DNA from: Candidatus Avisuccinivibrio pullicola
GTDB taxonomy: Bacteria > Pseudomonadota > Gammaproteobacteria > Enterobacterales > Succinivibrionaceae
Assembly: GCA_018713485.1 (NCBI GenBank)
Contig: DVOQ01000055.1
Span: forward strand, 1-45,737
Length of the DNA: 45,737 nucleotides
Direction of reading: 5' to 3'
The position numbers were made by a program, and so were the translations under genes. Shown here in pieces: positions 24,552-33,435 of this stretch. A model generated the notes under the pieces. That model ran no database searches, was not told the origin of the DNA, and saw only the letters and a program-made list of their open reading frames with translations. The stretch's first letter is position 1. Every line of letters begins with the position of its first letter.

Positions 24552-26078
24552 ATGGCCGCATCGCATCTGGTATTTAACAGCGCCGAAGTGCGTTTTATTG
24601 AAAGGGATCACGCCGCCACCCATGACGGGGACTGCTTTGATCTGATGTTAAAGGCAGGACAGGGACTGTATCGCCGCCTCATGAAAAAGCGGGAAAAGCA
24701 TCCGGGCGCGGTATGGGTGTTCTGCGGCAAGGGCAATAACGGCGGCGACGGTTACGTGGTGGCCGCATGCCTTAAAAGCGCAGGTATCGAGCACCGCGTG
24801 TTCGCGGTGGGAGAACCGCATCAGGGAGGTGAGGCCGCTCAGGCTTACGTTCTCTACCTGCACATGGGCGGGCACGTAGAATATGCCCTGCCCGATAAGG
24901 TGAGCGTGAAACCCGGCATTATCGTGGATGCGCTCCTCGGGACGGGGATTAAGAGCGCTCCTTCCTCACCCGTGGATGAGTGGATCCTCTTTATCAACCG
25001 CCTCAAGGCCTATACCATCGCCGTGGACATCCCCTCGGGAGCGAACGCGGACACCGGAGCTGTGGCCGGAGACTGCGTCAGGGCCGATCTCACGGTGTGC
25101 ATGCTGACCTGGAAGCCGGGGCTCCTTACCGGCGAGGCCGTGGACTACACGGGCAAGACGGTATTAGAGAAGCTGGGCGTGGACACACAGCCTTATTTCG
25201 GGCATTTACAGGAGGAGGTGGAAAACGCCTCTCCCCTGCCGGTTCTGAGGCGGACTTACGAGGATATCCGCGAGGATCTGCCGCTACGCCAGCCTTCTGC
25301 CAATAAGGGGGATAACGGCAAGGTGCTCATCGTGGGCGGTTCCCGCGGTTACGGCGGGGCGGCGCTGATGGCTGCGATGGGGGCGCTGCGCGCCGGAGCG
25401 GGCCTTGTCAAGGTGGCGCTCGATCCTTCCAACGTGACGGCCTTAAACGCCCGCCTTCCCGAGGCGATGACGGTTGACTCCGACAATGAGGAGGCGCTTG
25501 TGCAGGCCCTTGACTGGGCGGACGTGGTGGCTTTGGGCCCTGGCCTTGGCACGACGGCGCGCTCGCGCGCGCTCTTTAATCTCGTGGAGAGCTGCGATCT
25601 GCCCTTAATCTATGACGCCGATGCCCTGAACCTTCTGTCACTGCAAAACAGTTTCTGTGCGCACCGTATCCTGACCCCGCACCCGGGCGAGGCGGCCCGT
25701 CTTCTGGGCTGCAAGGTAAGCGATATCAACGGTGACAGGCTCATGGCCGCCCGTGCTCTGCAGGAGCGCTTCGGGGGCGTGGTGCTCTTAAAGGGGGCGG
25801 GATCGGTGATCTGCGACGGGCGCACGCTGACCATCATTCAGGAGGGCTCGGCGGCGATGGCGACGGGAGGCATGGGCGATCTGCTCACGGGGATCACCGT
25901 GGCGCTGGTGGCAGAGGGCCTGACGCTGTCCACGGCCTTAACCTGCGCGGCCTGCGTGCACGGGAAGGCGGGAGCGTCAGCCGGGGAGGAGGGGGGCGTG
26001 ATCGGTACTACGGTAAGCGATCTGCTGCCTTACGTGCGCGCCCTTGTCAACGGAGTGGCGGAAACGGGAAAAGCCTAG
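24552..26078 (+). CDS. nnr: Bifunctional NAD(P)H-hydrate epimerase/dehydratase
   Basis: Repairs hydrated NADH and NADPH. The 508 residues equal the usual fused length. The N-terminal epimerase half (NnrE, about 1-220) shows FCGKGNNGGDGYVVAACL and VDIPSGANADTGAV. The C-terminal ADP-dependent dehydratase half (NnrD, about 235-508) shows GDNGKVLIVGGSRGYGGAAL, LGPGLGT, DADALN, LTPHPGEAARLLG, VVLLKGAGSVI and ATGGMGDLLTGI (the nucleotide-binding G-x-G-D, with Met where Thr is usual). AAGGAGAAAG precedes the ATG. First gene of the E. coli-like cluster nnr-tsaE-amiB-mutL-miaA-hfq-hflX-hflK-hflC. Confidence 0.94.
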   Translation: MAASHLVFNSAEVRFIERDHAATHDGDCFDLMLKAGQGLYRRLMKKREKHPGAVWVFCGKGNNGGDGYVVAACLKSAGIEHRVFAVGEPHQGGEAAQAYVLYLHMGGHVEYALPDKVSVKPGIIVDALLGTGIKSAPSSPVDEWILFINRLKAYTIAVDIPSGANADTGAVAGDCVRADLTVCMLTWKPGLLTGEAVDYTGKTVLEKLGVDTQPYFGHLQEEVENASPLPVLRRTYEDIREDLPLRQPSANKGDNGKVLIVGGSRGYGGAALMAAMGALRAGAGLVKVALDPSNVTALNARLPEAMTVDSDNEEALVQALDWADVVALGPGLGTTARSRALFNLVESCDLPLIYDADALNLLSLQNSFCAHRILTPHPGEAARLLGCKVSDINGDRLMAARALQERFGGVVLLKGAGSVICDGRTLTIIQEGSAAMATGGMGDLLTGITVALVAEGLTLSTALTCAACVHGKAGASAGEEGGVIGTTVSDLLPYVRALVNGVAETGKA

Positions 26079-26092
26079 GACAGCTTAAGACA

Positions 26093-26120
26093 CGGCCCCT
26101 GCGTTATGCCTAAGGGGCCG
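26093..26120 (+). terminator. Hairpin after nnr
   Basis: An 8-bp stem CGGCCCCT/AGGGGCCG with a 12-base loop is followed by CGCTTGTGTT, a weak T-rich tail. It may partly end transcription between nnr and tsaE. Confidence 0.45.
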
Positions 26121-26168
26121 CGCTTGTGTTAATATTTCCCTACTCACTCACAGATAGTATTAAGCAAC

Positions 26169-26723
26169 ATGACCCAGCCTCAGTCTTTAAGTCTCGATAT
26201 CCATTTACCCGATGAAGCCTCCACCCTGATGTTCGGCGGTGCGCTGTACGCCTTACTGCGCACGCGTTTAGGTAAGTCCGATCACGCTCTCATGGTGTAT
26301 TTAGAGGGAGATCTAGGCGCGGGTAAGACCTGCCTGAGCCGCGGTCTGATTAGCCTTGCAGGTTATGAGGGAGTGGTCAAATCGCCCACTTTCACCATCG
26401 TGGAGCCCTATGCGCTTAAAGACGGGCAGCAGGAGATCACCATCTACCATTTTGATCTCTATCGTCTGTCTGATCCAGAGGAGCTTCTTTATATGGGCGG
26501 GCGCGACTATTTCGCCTCTCAGGCCCTGTGTCTTGTCGAGTGGCCGGAAAAGGGCGCGGGAGTCCTGCCTGCTCCTGATCTCACCGTAACCCTTCAGAGG
26601 GACGGGGAAGGAAGACGGGCTTTAGTGACGGGGCCTGTCCTTGACGAACAGGCGCACAGTGAGTTCCTGCAGCTTTACGCGCAGTTACAGCAGAAGTTCC
26701 ATAACCTCCCTTCAGGGGCGTAG
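26169..26723 (+). CDS. tsaE: tRNA threonylcarbamoyladenosine (t6A) biosynthesis ATPase TsaE
   Basis: The P-loop partner of TsaB-TsaD in making t6A37 on ANN-decoding tRNAs. The Walker A GDLGAGKT is near residue 50 in YLEGDLGAGKTCLSRGLI, followed by VKSPTFTIVEPY, the family hallmark, and FDLYRLSDPEEL and LVEWPEKG. The 184 residues are longer than the E. coli 153, with extra residues at both ends. It lies 90 bases after nnr and 15 before amiB. Confidence 0.94.
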   Translation: MTQPQSLSLDIHLPDEASTLMFGGALYALLRTRLGKSDHALMVYLEGDLGAGKTCLSRGLISLAGYEGVVKSPTFTIVEPYALKDGQQEITIYHFDLYRLSDPEELLYMGGRDYFASQALCLVEWPEKGAGVLPAPDLTVTLQRDGEGRRALVTGPVLDEQAHSEFLQLYAQLQQKFHNLPSGA

Positions 26724-26738
26724 CATAAGGTTCAGGTG

Positions 26739-28388
26739 ATGAAGGCCGTGACGTTTAAGAAATTAGGCAGGAAGTTGCTTCAGGGCGTGAGCCTTGCCGC
26801 CCTCGCGCTTTATATGTGTGCATTCTCCGTGGCAGAGGCGGACAGCATCACTAATCTCCGCGCTTATGCCAATCAGGATAAGACCCGCGTGGTGCTCGAT
26901 CTCGATTTCAATCCCCATTACTCGACGGCCTTAAATGATGGAGGAAAGACCTTCATCATCCGCGTCAATGACGTCACGAACGCTAAAAACGCTAAAAGTA
27001 CGCTGACCTTCGATCCCCGCTGCGCGGTAAAGAAACTGCAAAAGCGCCTCGATAAATCCGACGTGCGCTATCTCTTTACCCTCGAGGGCTCGGGAACGCC
27101 CAATGTTTTCGTGTTAAAGCCGCAGTCAGGACATAATTACCGCCTCGTCATCGACTTCCCGCATACCTCGACCGGGGCGTGGGTAAGCAAGGGCGAGCTT
27201 AAGGTTCTCGATCAGGAGACGGCCGCGGCGCTGTCGGGGACGGGCGCGGGAGCGGGCGGTATGCCGCCTACGCACGTCATCACCGTCGAGGATGCCGATC
27301 ATGCCGAGAAGGAGCTGCTCAATTCCCTGAGCACGGTGGGAGCGGACGGTATCCGCACCATGACGCCCGCCCAGGCGGCGCAGTATCAGAAACAGCTGCA
27401 GGCGCTGCGTGAAAAGGAGGCGGAAAACAATCAGCACGTCGAGGAAGAGGTCCTGGAAACCCAGGCGCCACCCCCCGCGCAGATCATTGCGGCCCGTCCT
27501 GATCCCTTCATCATTGCCATTGACGCAGGTCACGGCGGTAAGGACCCCGGCGCCATCGGCAAGCGGGGCGTGAAGGAAAAGAACGTCACCTTAAGTATCG
27601 CCCGCTATCTGGCCGATTACATCAATTCCAACCCGCAGTTTCGCGGCCGTTTAGTGCGCTCGAGGGACGTCTTCGTCGATCTTGACCGCAGAAGTGAAAT
27701 CGCGCGCGCCTATAAGGCCAATATTCTCATTTCGGTGCACGCCGACTCCGTGGCCTCGGGCAACAGCGCCCGCGGCGCCTCGGTATGGGTGCTCAACAAT
27801 AACCGCGCGCAGCGCGAGAACAGTAAGGTGTTAAAGCAAAAAGACACCACCAGGCTTTTAGGCGGCGCGGGCGAGGTGCTCTCGCAAAGCGAGCAGAATC
27901 CGTATTTAGCCGCCACCATTCTGGAGATGACCTCGGTCAATGCCCGCTCCGAGGGCTATACCCTCGGTGAGGAAATCCTTCAGCGTCTGGGCAGGTTTAC
28001 GCGCCTTCATAACAGTAAGCCCATTCCGGCGTCACTGGCGGTGCTCAAATCGCCGGATATCCCCTCGCTGCTGATTGAGACGGGCTTTTTATCCAACCGC
28101 TACGAGGAAATTCAGCTCAATCAGCCCAATTATCAGAAGCAGCTTGCCTACTGTATCTATCAGGGAATTAAGAACTATTACGAGAAAAATCCCGCCCTCA
28201 TGTTCAAGACCCGTCAGGAAAGCGCCTTGCGTTCGGGAGTGCCCGAGAAAGTGCATACCGTGAAAAAGGGCGAGTATCTGGCCAAGATTGCCTCAGGTTA
28301 CGGCGTGACCGTCGCGGCCTTAAAGCAGCGCAACGCACTTAAAAGCGACGTGCTCGCCATCGGTCAGAAACTGGTGATCCCCCATTAG
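26739..28388 (+). CDS. amiB: N-acetylmuramoyl-L-alanine amidase with AMIN and LysM domains
   Basis: A periplasmic enzyme that splits septal peptidoglycan. The order is: signal peptide (about 1-35, LLQGVSLAALALYMCAFSVA), AMIN domain (about 38-135), a Gln/Glu-rich linker, Amidase_3 domain (about 260-475) with the zinc ligand His in DAGHGGKDPGA and the catalytic Glu in LLIETGFLSN, and one C-terminal LysM domain (VHTVKKGEYLAKIASGYGV through IGQKLVIP). The 549 residues and the LysM tail fit the AmiB branch, as does its place before mutL. A GTG at 26736 abuts the ATG at 26739; AAGG 8 bases before the ATG favours the latter. Confidence 0.93.
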   Translation: MKAVTFKKLGRKLLQGVSLAALALYMCAFSVAEADSITNLRAYANQDKTRVVLDLDFNPHYSTALNDGGKTFIIRVNDVTNAKNAKSTLTFDPRCAVKKLQKRLDKSDVRYLFTLEGSGTPNVFVLKPQSGHNYRLVIDFPHTSTGAWVSKGELKVLDQETAAALSGTGAGAGGMPPTHVITVEDADHAEKELLNSLSTVGADGIRTMTPAQAAQYQKQLQALREKEAENNQHVEEEVLETQAPPPAQIIAARPDPFIIAIDAGHGGKDPGAIGKRGVKEKNVTLSIARYLADYINSNPQFRGRLVRSRDVFVDLDRRSEIARAYKANILISVHADSVASGNSARGASVWVLNNNRAQRENSKVLKQKDTTRLLGGAGEVLSQSEQNPYLAATILEMTSVNARSEGYTLGEEILQRLGRFTRLHNSKPIPASLAVLKSPDIPSLLIETGFLSNRYEEIQLNQPNYQKQLAYCIYQGIKNYYEKNPALMFKTRQESALRSGVPEKVHTVKKGEYLAKIASGYGVTVAALKQRNALKSDVLAIGQKLVIPH

Positions 28389-28391
28389 ACC

Positions 28392-30536
28392 ATGAGCATT
28401 CATAAACTCCCGGCGCAGCTTTACGCGCAGATCGCCGCCGGTGAGGTCGTAGAGCGTCCGGCCTCGGTGGTAAAGGAACTTTTAGAAAACGCCGTGGACG
28501 CCGGCGCGACTTTCATTACCCTCGATATCGCCAACGCGGGGCGCACGCTCATCCGCGTACGCGATAACGGCTCGGGAATTGAGAAAGAGGATCTGCCCCT
28601 GGCGCTCGCCGCGCACGCCACCTCCAAAATCACCTGCCTTGAGGATCTGGAGGCTATCGCGACTCTGGGCTTTCGCGGGGAGGCCTTAGCCTCGATTGCC
28701 GCCGTCTCGCAGCTGACGCTTACCTCCAGAACCGCGACGGCTCCCGCGGCTTTCGCGGTGCACGTCGAGGGATCAGAGCAGGAGGCGCTCATCACGCCCG
28801 CGGCCCATCCTAAGGGCACGACGGTTGAGGTGCGCGAGCTCTTTTTCAATACCCCTGGCAGAAGGCGCTTTTTAAAATCCGATCGCACCGAGCTTGCGCA
28901 TATCCGCAATCTCTTTAACGCCATCGCCCTTTCCCATCCCGGGGTGGGCTTTGAGCTTAACCTTGACGGTAAAAGCGAGCTGCGCCTGCCGCCCGTGACC
29001 CCTGACAGATTTAAGTACCGTCTGGGCCGTATCCTAAGCCGTGAATTTGAGCAGAGCGCACTGTACTTTGAGGACAGCAGCGAGGGCCTTACCCTTAAGG
29101 GCTATCTGCTGCCCCCGCCTCCCGCGGCCTCGGCGGCCGTGGATGAGATTAAGCTCATCCTCAACGGGCGCGTCGTGGAAGATAAAATCCTGCTTCATGC
29201 GGTGCGCGAGGCCTTTCGCGCGGTCGCGGGCGAGCGCGTGACCGCCCGCGCGGTGCTCTTTTTCACCTGTCCTTTCTCCGAGGTGGATGTTAACGTCCAT
29301 CCGCGCAAGCTTGAAGTGCGTTTCCATGACAGCCGCCTGGTACACGACTTTACGGTGGCGGTCTTAAGCGCGGCCCTCCGGGAGGCCGGTGCCGGCAGGC
29401 GCGCGGCAGAGGAGGACGCGGAAGAGGCCGTTTCGCAGGGACAGGAAGAGCTTTTTGCTCCCGCACACCTTTTCCCGCCCGTGACGGAGAACGCGGAGGC
29501 GGAAGGTTCTTCAGATCATGAAGCGGCAGCGCCATGTGTAACGGAGAGCTCCGGGACGGAGTCCCCGGCGGCAGCTGCGCCTGCCTCTGCAACCTGTGCA
29601 TCAGAGAGCCCCTCCGGGAGAAAAAACCGGCCGTCCGCCGCCCGGGACTCTCACTATCGCCATTTACAGCCGGTGCGCGCTGCCGCGCTCTCCTCCGTGG
29701 AGGTCACTGACAGCGCCAGCGAAAGCGCGCCCTTAAGTCCGTTTTTCTCCGCGGAGGATATCGACGCCTTCAATGCCCGCTCCGCGGCCTCCATCGACCG
29801 GGATGGGGAGGACAGGGCTACCAAGGCGACGGTAACGCCCGATAGCGCGGCCCTGACCCGTCAGGTGTCGCTTGACGAGACGGCGGTGTTAAACCGCGCC
29901 CGCGCCGATCTCAGGGCTCAGCAGAACCTTGATCTCATCTGGCCTTTAGGGGAGCCCCGCCTTTCAGGGGAACCCGGTGCGACGCTCGTCAAAACCCTGA
30001 CGGCGCGCACCGCCTTCATTCAGGAAGAGGGGCATTTTTATCTCCTGCGCGTGGACGGTCTCCATGCTTATCTTCTGGCACAGTCCTTCAGGCAGGCGGT
30101 CAGGGATGAGACAGTGCCGCGCTATGAGCTGACCCTGCCCTTTGAGATTAAATGCGAGAAAACGCTCTCACGGGCCTTAAAGAACTGCCCGGAGGAGATC
30201 TCCCGCGTGGGTTTTACGCTCACGGTTAAAAAGGAAAGCGTGCTCCTCGTGAAAGTGCCGTGGCTGCTGCGCAGCTGCGACGTGGCGCAGTACGCCTTAA
30301 AGGCGCTGCATTTAGTTGCGGCGGGGGCGTCGGCGCTTAAAGAAGGTCACTGTCCTTTGCAGCTTGCCGCGCTGCTCTCAGGGGCCGCCGTGAAAACCGC
30401 CTATCCTGAGGAGATCACGGTCAGGCTGTTATCTTTAGTAAATAAAGGCGCTGCGCTTAAAGAGGAACTGGGCTCGCTTATCGTGGAACTTAATCTGCAG
30501 GATGCCGCCCTCGCACTGGAAAAGGAGAGTCTCTGA
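28392..30536 (+). CDS. mutL: DNA mismatch repair protein MutL
   Basis: The mismatch-repair coordinator. The N-terminal GHKL ATPase domain shows IAAGEVVERPASVVKELLEN (residues 15-34, with the catalytic Glu), DAGA, RDNGSGI and TLGFRGEAL, then NVHPRKLEVRF near 300. A long Ala/Ser/Glu/Pro linker (about 350-500) makes the protein 714 residues against 615 in E. coli. The C-terminal dimerisation domain (about 530-714) lacks the DQHAx2Ex4E endonuclease motif, as in species with MutH-type strand cutting. It lies 3 bases after amiB, and its TGA overlaps the miaA ATG by one base. Confidence 0.95.
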   Translation: MSIHKLPAQLYAQIAAGEVVERPASVVKELLENAVDAGATFITLDIANAGRTLIRVRDNGSGIEKEDLPLALAAHATSKITCLEDLEAIATLGFRGEALASIAAVSQLTLTSRTATAPAAFAVHVEGSEQEALITPAAHPKGTTVEVRELFFNTPGRRRFLKSDRTELAHIRNLFNAIALSHPGVGFELNLDGKSELRLPPVTPDRFKYRLGRILSREFEQSALYFEDSSEGLTLKGYLLPPPPAASAAVDEIKLILNGRVVEDKILLHAVREAFRAVAGERVTARAVLFFTCPFSEVDVNVHPRKLEVRFHDSRLVHDFTVAVLSAALREAGAGRRAAEEDAEEAVSQGQEELFAPAHLFPPVTENAEAEGSSDHEAAAPCVTESSGTESPAAAAPASATCASESPSGRKNRPSAARDSHYRHLQPVRAAALSSVEVTDSASESAPLSPFFSAEDIDAFNARSAASIDRDGEDRATKATVTPDSAALTRQVSLDETAVLNRARADLRAQQNLDLIWPLGEPRLSGEPGATLVKTLTARTAFIQEEGHFYLLRVDGLHAYLLAQSFRQAVRDETVPRYELTLPFEIKCEKTLSRALKNCPEEISRVGFTLTVKKESVLLVKVPWLLRSCDVAQYALKALHLVAAGASALKEGHCPLQLAALLSGAAVKTAYPEEITVRLLSLVNKGAALKEELGSLIVELNLQDAALALEKESL

Positions 30537-31483
30537 TGCAGCCTTGCGCACTGGTGATCTTAGGCCCCACGGCCTCGGGTAAGAGCGCTTTAGCCCTCGC
30601 TCTGGCGAAGGAAGTGCCGCTTGAAATCATTTCCCTTGACTCAGCCCTTATCTACAGGGGCATGGATATAGGCACGGCCAAGCCCACCCCCGGGGAAAGG
30701 GCTGCGGTGCCGCACCATTTAATTGACATTTGCGATCCGGCAGAGAGCTACAGCGCCGCGGCCTTTCGCGAGGACTGCATACGCCTTGCAGGCGAGATCG
30801 CCGCGCGCGGCAAATTACCCGTGATCTGCGGGGGCACCATGCTTTACTACAAGGCGCTCGTGGACGGTCTCTCGCCCCTGCCGCCTACCGATCCCGCCAT
30901 CCGCAGTCAGGTAAGCGCCGCGGGAGAGAGTGAGGGCTGGCCCGCCCTGCACGCAAGGCTTAAGGACATTGATCCGCCCCTCTATGCCAGACTGTCCCCC
31001 AATGACAGACAGCGTGTCTCGAGGGCACTTGAGGTCTATTACATGACAGGTCGTCCCTTAAGCTCCTTTTATCAGGAGAAAGGCAGGGCCTGCCCCTTCC
31101 CGCGCCTTGAGAGCGTGATCCTGCCCAAAGCCGATCGCTCCGATCTGCGCGTCCTGATTAAGGAGCGCTTTTTAAAGATGCTTGAGGACGGTCTCATTGC
31201 CGAGGTTGAGGCCTTAAGAGCCCGCGGCGATCTGACGCTGTCCCATCCCTCTGTGCGCTGCGTGGGCTACAGGCAGGTATGGGAATACCTCGACGGCACG
31301 TTTTCCTATTCTGAAATGGTGGAGAGGGCGGTCATCGCCACCTGCCATCTGGCCAAGCATCAGATGACATGGCTGCGCGGCGGGCTTAGCGGTGAGCGTA
31401 CCGTTTTACCCTTAGAGCGTCAGGCGGCCTTAGAGAAGGTGCTAAGCCTCGCCCTGAGTCTTCAGGGCCGCTTTGGTGACTAA
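30536..31483 (+). CDS. miaA: tRNA dimethylallyltransferase
   Basis: Adds an isopentenyl group to A37 of tRNAs that read UNN codons. The 315 residues match the family. P-loop GPTASGKSALALALA starts near residue 9; SLDSALIYRGMDIGTAKP holds the catalytic Asp and the prenyl-acceptor region, and VPHHLIDICDP and VICGGTMLYYKALVDG are family landmarks. CVGYRQVWEYLDG lies near the end. The start codon overlaps the mutL stop, implying coupled translation. Confidence 0.95.
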   Translation: MQPCALVILGPTASGKSALALALAKEVPLEIISLDSALIYRGMDIGTAKPTPGERAAVPHHLIDICDPAESYSAAAFREDCIRLAGEIAARGKLPVICGGTMLYYKALVDGLSPLPPTDPAIRSQVSAAGESEGWPALHARLKDIDPPLYARLSPNDRQRVSRALEVYYMTGRPLSSFYQEKGRACPFPRLESVILPKADRSDLRVLIKERFLKMLEDGLIAEVEALRARGDLTLSHPSVRCVGYRQVWEYLDGTFSYSEMVERAVIATCHLAKHQMTWLRGGLSGERTVLPLERQAALEKVLSLALSLQGRFGD

Positions 31484-31777
31484 AAAAAGCGCTCCGAAGG
31501 TGAATAAAGAGTGAAATTCTGGGCGATTAATGGTAAATTGTATATGTTTTGTACTCTCTTATGCGGGGATAAATCCTCACGTAAGAATTAGAAGAGGCGC
31601 CTGTGCGCCCTGCCGTGATCGCCTGACTCTGTCAGTGGCGAGCTTTTCCGTGGGTGATGCCGCGGTGCAAAGCACAGACAGGCTTCACTAACCCTGACTG
31701 CATGTGACGGTGGCAGGTAGAAGGGCTAAGTCTGAAGCTTTTCCCGGTAAAATTAGAACAAATTAATGGGATGTATT
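31484..31777 (+). other. Structured 294-base gap between miaA and hfq
   Basis: No gene is seen here. The stretch holds several short hairpins: GGCGC/GCGCC near 31595, a longer one around 31619-31644 (CGCCTGA...TCAGTGGCG), and GTGC/GCAC near 31670. It probably contains the hfq promoter and leader (hfq is transcribed from internal promoters in E. coli). A small RNA is possible; I recognise none of the common families. Confidence 0.35.
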
Positions 31778-32035
31778 ATGGCTAAAGTGCAATCCTTGCA
31801 AGATCCTTTCTTAAACGCGTTACGTAAGGAACGCGTACAGGTGGCGATCTATCTGGTAAACGGTATCAAATTACAGGGACAGATCGAGTCTTTCGATCAG
31901 TTCGTGGTACTGCTTAAGAATCAGGTTAGCCAGATGGTCTACAAGCACGCCATCTCTACCATCGTACCCTCACGCGCGATCTCCATTTCCCAGGCAATGG
32001 ACAATGCCGACGGTGACGCTCCGAGCGCGTCCTAA
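31778..32035 (+). CDS. hfq: RNA chaperone Hfq
   Basis: A ring-forming chaperone for small RNAs. The 85 residues show the Sm1 motif ([20 protein letters not shown], then [19 protein letters not shown]) and the Sm2 motif [12 protein letters not shown]; the proximal-face Q8 and K56/H57 equivalents are present. The ATG at 31778 gives the canonical [11 protein letters not shown] start and is preferred over the in-frame ATG at 31766. The C-terminal tail is short (ends GDAPSAS) compared with the 102 residues of E. coli. hflX follows after 11 bases. Confidence 0.96.
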   Translation: MAKVQSLQDPFLNALRKERVQVAIYLVNGIKLQGQIESFDQFVVLLKNQVSQMVYKHAISTIVPSRAISISQAMDNADGDAPSAS

Positions 32036-32046
32036 GCTTAGGATTC

Positions 32047-33435
32047 ATGCCAGAACAGGAATTTGAGCCTTTAGGCGTCTCGCTTCTCGTCCACGTTCAG
32101 CTGCCTAAGGAAGAATCCCAGGAAGATCTTGATGAGCTGTGCCGCCTTGCTGAGGCGGCCGGCGGTGTCGTGTGTGAGACCATGGTCTGCCGCCGCGACG
32201 CCCCCGATCCGCGCACCTTTATCGGCAAGGGTAAGGTTGAGGAAGTGGCCGCCGCCGTGCGTGCCCATGAGGCGGACGTGGTTATCTTCAATTCCTCGTT
32301 AACTCCGGCCCAGGAACGCAATCTCGAAAAGGAAGTGGGCGTCCGCGTCATGGACCGCATCGCCCTCATTCTCGATATCTTTGCCCGCCGTGCCCGCACT
32401 TATGAGGGCAAATTGCAGGTGGAGCTGGCGCAGCTTAAGTATGCCCAGGCCCGCCTGGTGCGCGGGTGGACGCACCTTGAGCGTCAGAAGGGCGGATTCG
32501 GTCTGCGCGGGGGACCCGGCGAGACGCAGATTGAGTTAGACCGCCGTGCCCTGCGCGAGCGCATCGCCATCATCCGCGAAAGCCTCGACGTGGTGGCCCG
32601 CCGCCGCTCCCAGAACCGTCAGGCGCGCCGCAGGAACGCCCTGCCGGTCATTTCCTTCGTCGGTTACACCAATGCCGGTAAATCCACGCTCTTTAACGCT
32701 CTCACCCACGCGGAGGTCTTCGCGCACGATCAGCTCTTTGCGACGCTCGATCCCACGTTGCGCACCCTGACGCTGCCCGTGGTGGGCAAGGCGGTCTTTG
32801 CCGACACGGTGGGCTTTATCCGCCATCTGCCCCATGAATTAGTGGCCGCCTTCAGCGCCACTCTGGAGGAAAGCGCCGCCGCGGACGTTCTGGTGCACGT
32901 CATTGACGCCGCCGATCCGCGCGTCAACGAGAATATCGCCGCCGTGGACGCGGTGCTCTCCCAGATTGGTGCTACCGTGCAGCCGCGCCTTCTGGTGTTT
33001 AACAAAAGCGATTTGCTCGACGATCCTGAAAGTTCCATCGTGCGCGATGAACAGGGTCTTCCGGTGCGCGTCAACGTCAGCGCGAAGACCGGCTGGGGCC
33101 TTGACCGTCTCCTTGAGGCCCTGACGGGGATTTTGTCCTCCGCGGTGCTTGAGTTTGAAGTGGCTTTACCTTACAGTGAGGGCAGGCTGCGCGCCGAGCT
33201 CTTTGCCCTGAAGGCAGTGAGGGGCACGCGCTATGATGACAGCGGACAGGAGATCCTCGCTCTGACGCTGACCTCCGAGGACGCCGCGAGGCTGGAGAAG
33301 CAAAGTCAGGGAGCCCTGGCGCGGGCGGTTTTGGGCAAGGTGCCCGAAATTTTAAGACCCTATGAGCCGCCTAAGGCCCTCAAGAGCTCTCAGAAAACGG
33401 ATTTCAATTTTGATTTCGGTGAATTTTCACTATGA
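32047..33435 (+). CDS. hflX: GTPase HflX
   Basis: A ribosome-associated GTPase that rescues or splits stalled ribosomes. The 462 residues have the N-terminal HflX domain (about 1-195, with DPRTFIGKGKVEEV, FNSSLTPAQERNLE and the Gly-rich GGFGLRGGPGETQIELDRR) and then the G domain: G1 GYTNAGKST near 211, DTVGF in G3, NKSD in G4 and SAK in G5. Its stop overlaps the hflK start by 4 bases (ATGA). Confidence 0.95.
   Translation: MPEQEFEPLGVSLLVHVQLPKEESQEDLDELCRLAEAAGGVVCETMVCRRDAPDPRTFIGKGKVEEVAAAVRAHEADVVIFNSSLTPAQERNLEKEVGVRVMDRIALILDIFARRARTYEGKLQVELAQLKYAQARLVRGWTHLERQKGGFGLRGGPGETQIELDRRALRERIAIIRESLDVVARRRSQNRQARRRNALPVISFVGYTNAGKSTLFNALTHAEVFAHDQLFATLDPTLRTLTLPVVGKAVFADTVGFIRHLPHELVAAFSATLEESAAADVLVHVIDAADPRVNENIAAVDAVLSQIGATVQPRLLVFNKSDLLDDPESSIVRDEQGLPVRVNVSAKTGWGLDRLLEALTGILSSAVLEFEVALPYSEGRLRAELFALKAVRGTRYDDSGQEILALTLTSEDAARLEKQSQGALARAVLGKVPEILRPYEPPKALKSSQKTDFNFDFGEFSL

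Noticed and set aside
28392..30536. MutL with endonuclease activity
   Set aside because: The DQHA-type metal-binding motif is not found in the C-terminal domain.
31590..31740. 6S, 4.5S (SRP) or RNase P RNA in the miaA-hfq gap
   Set aside because: None of their conserved core sequences could be matched by eye.
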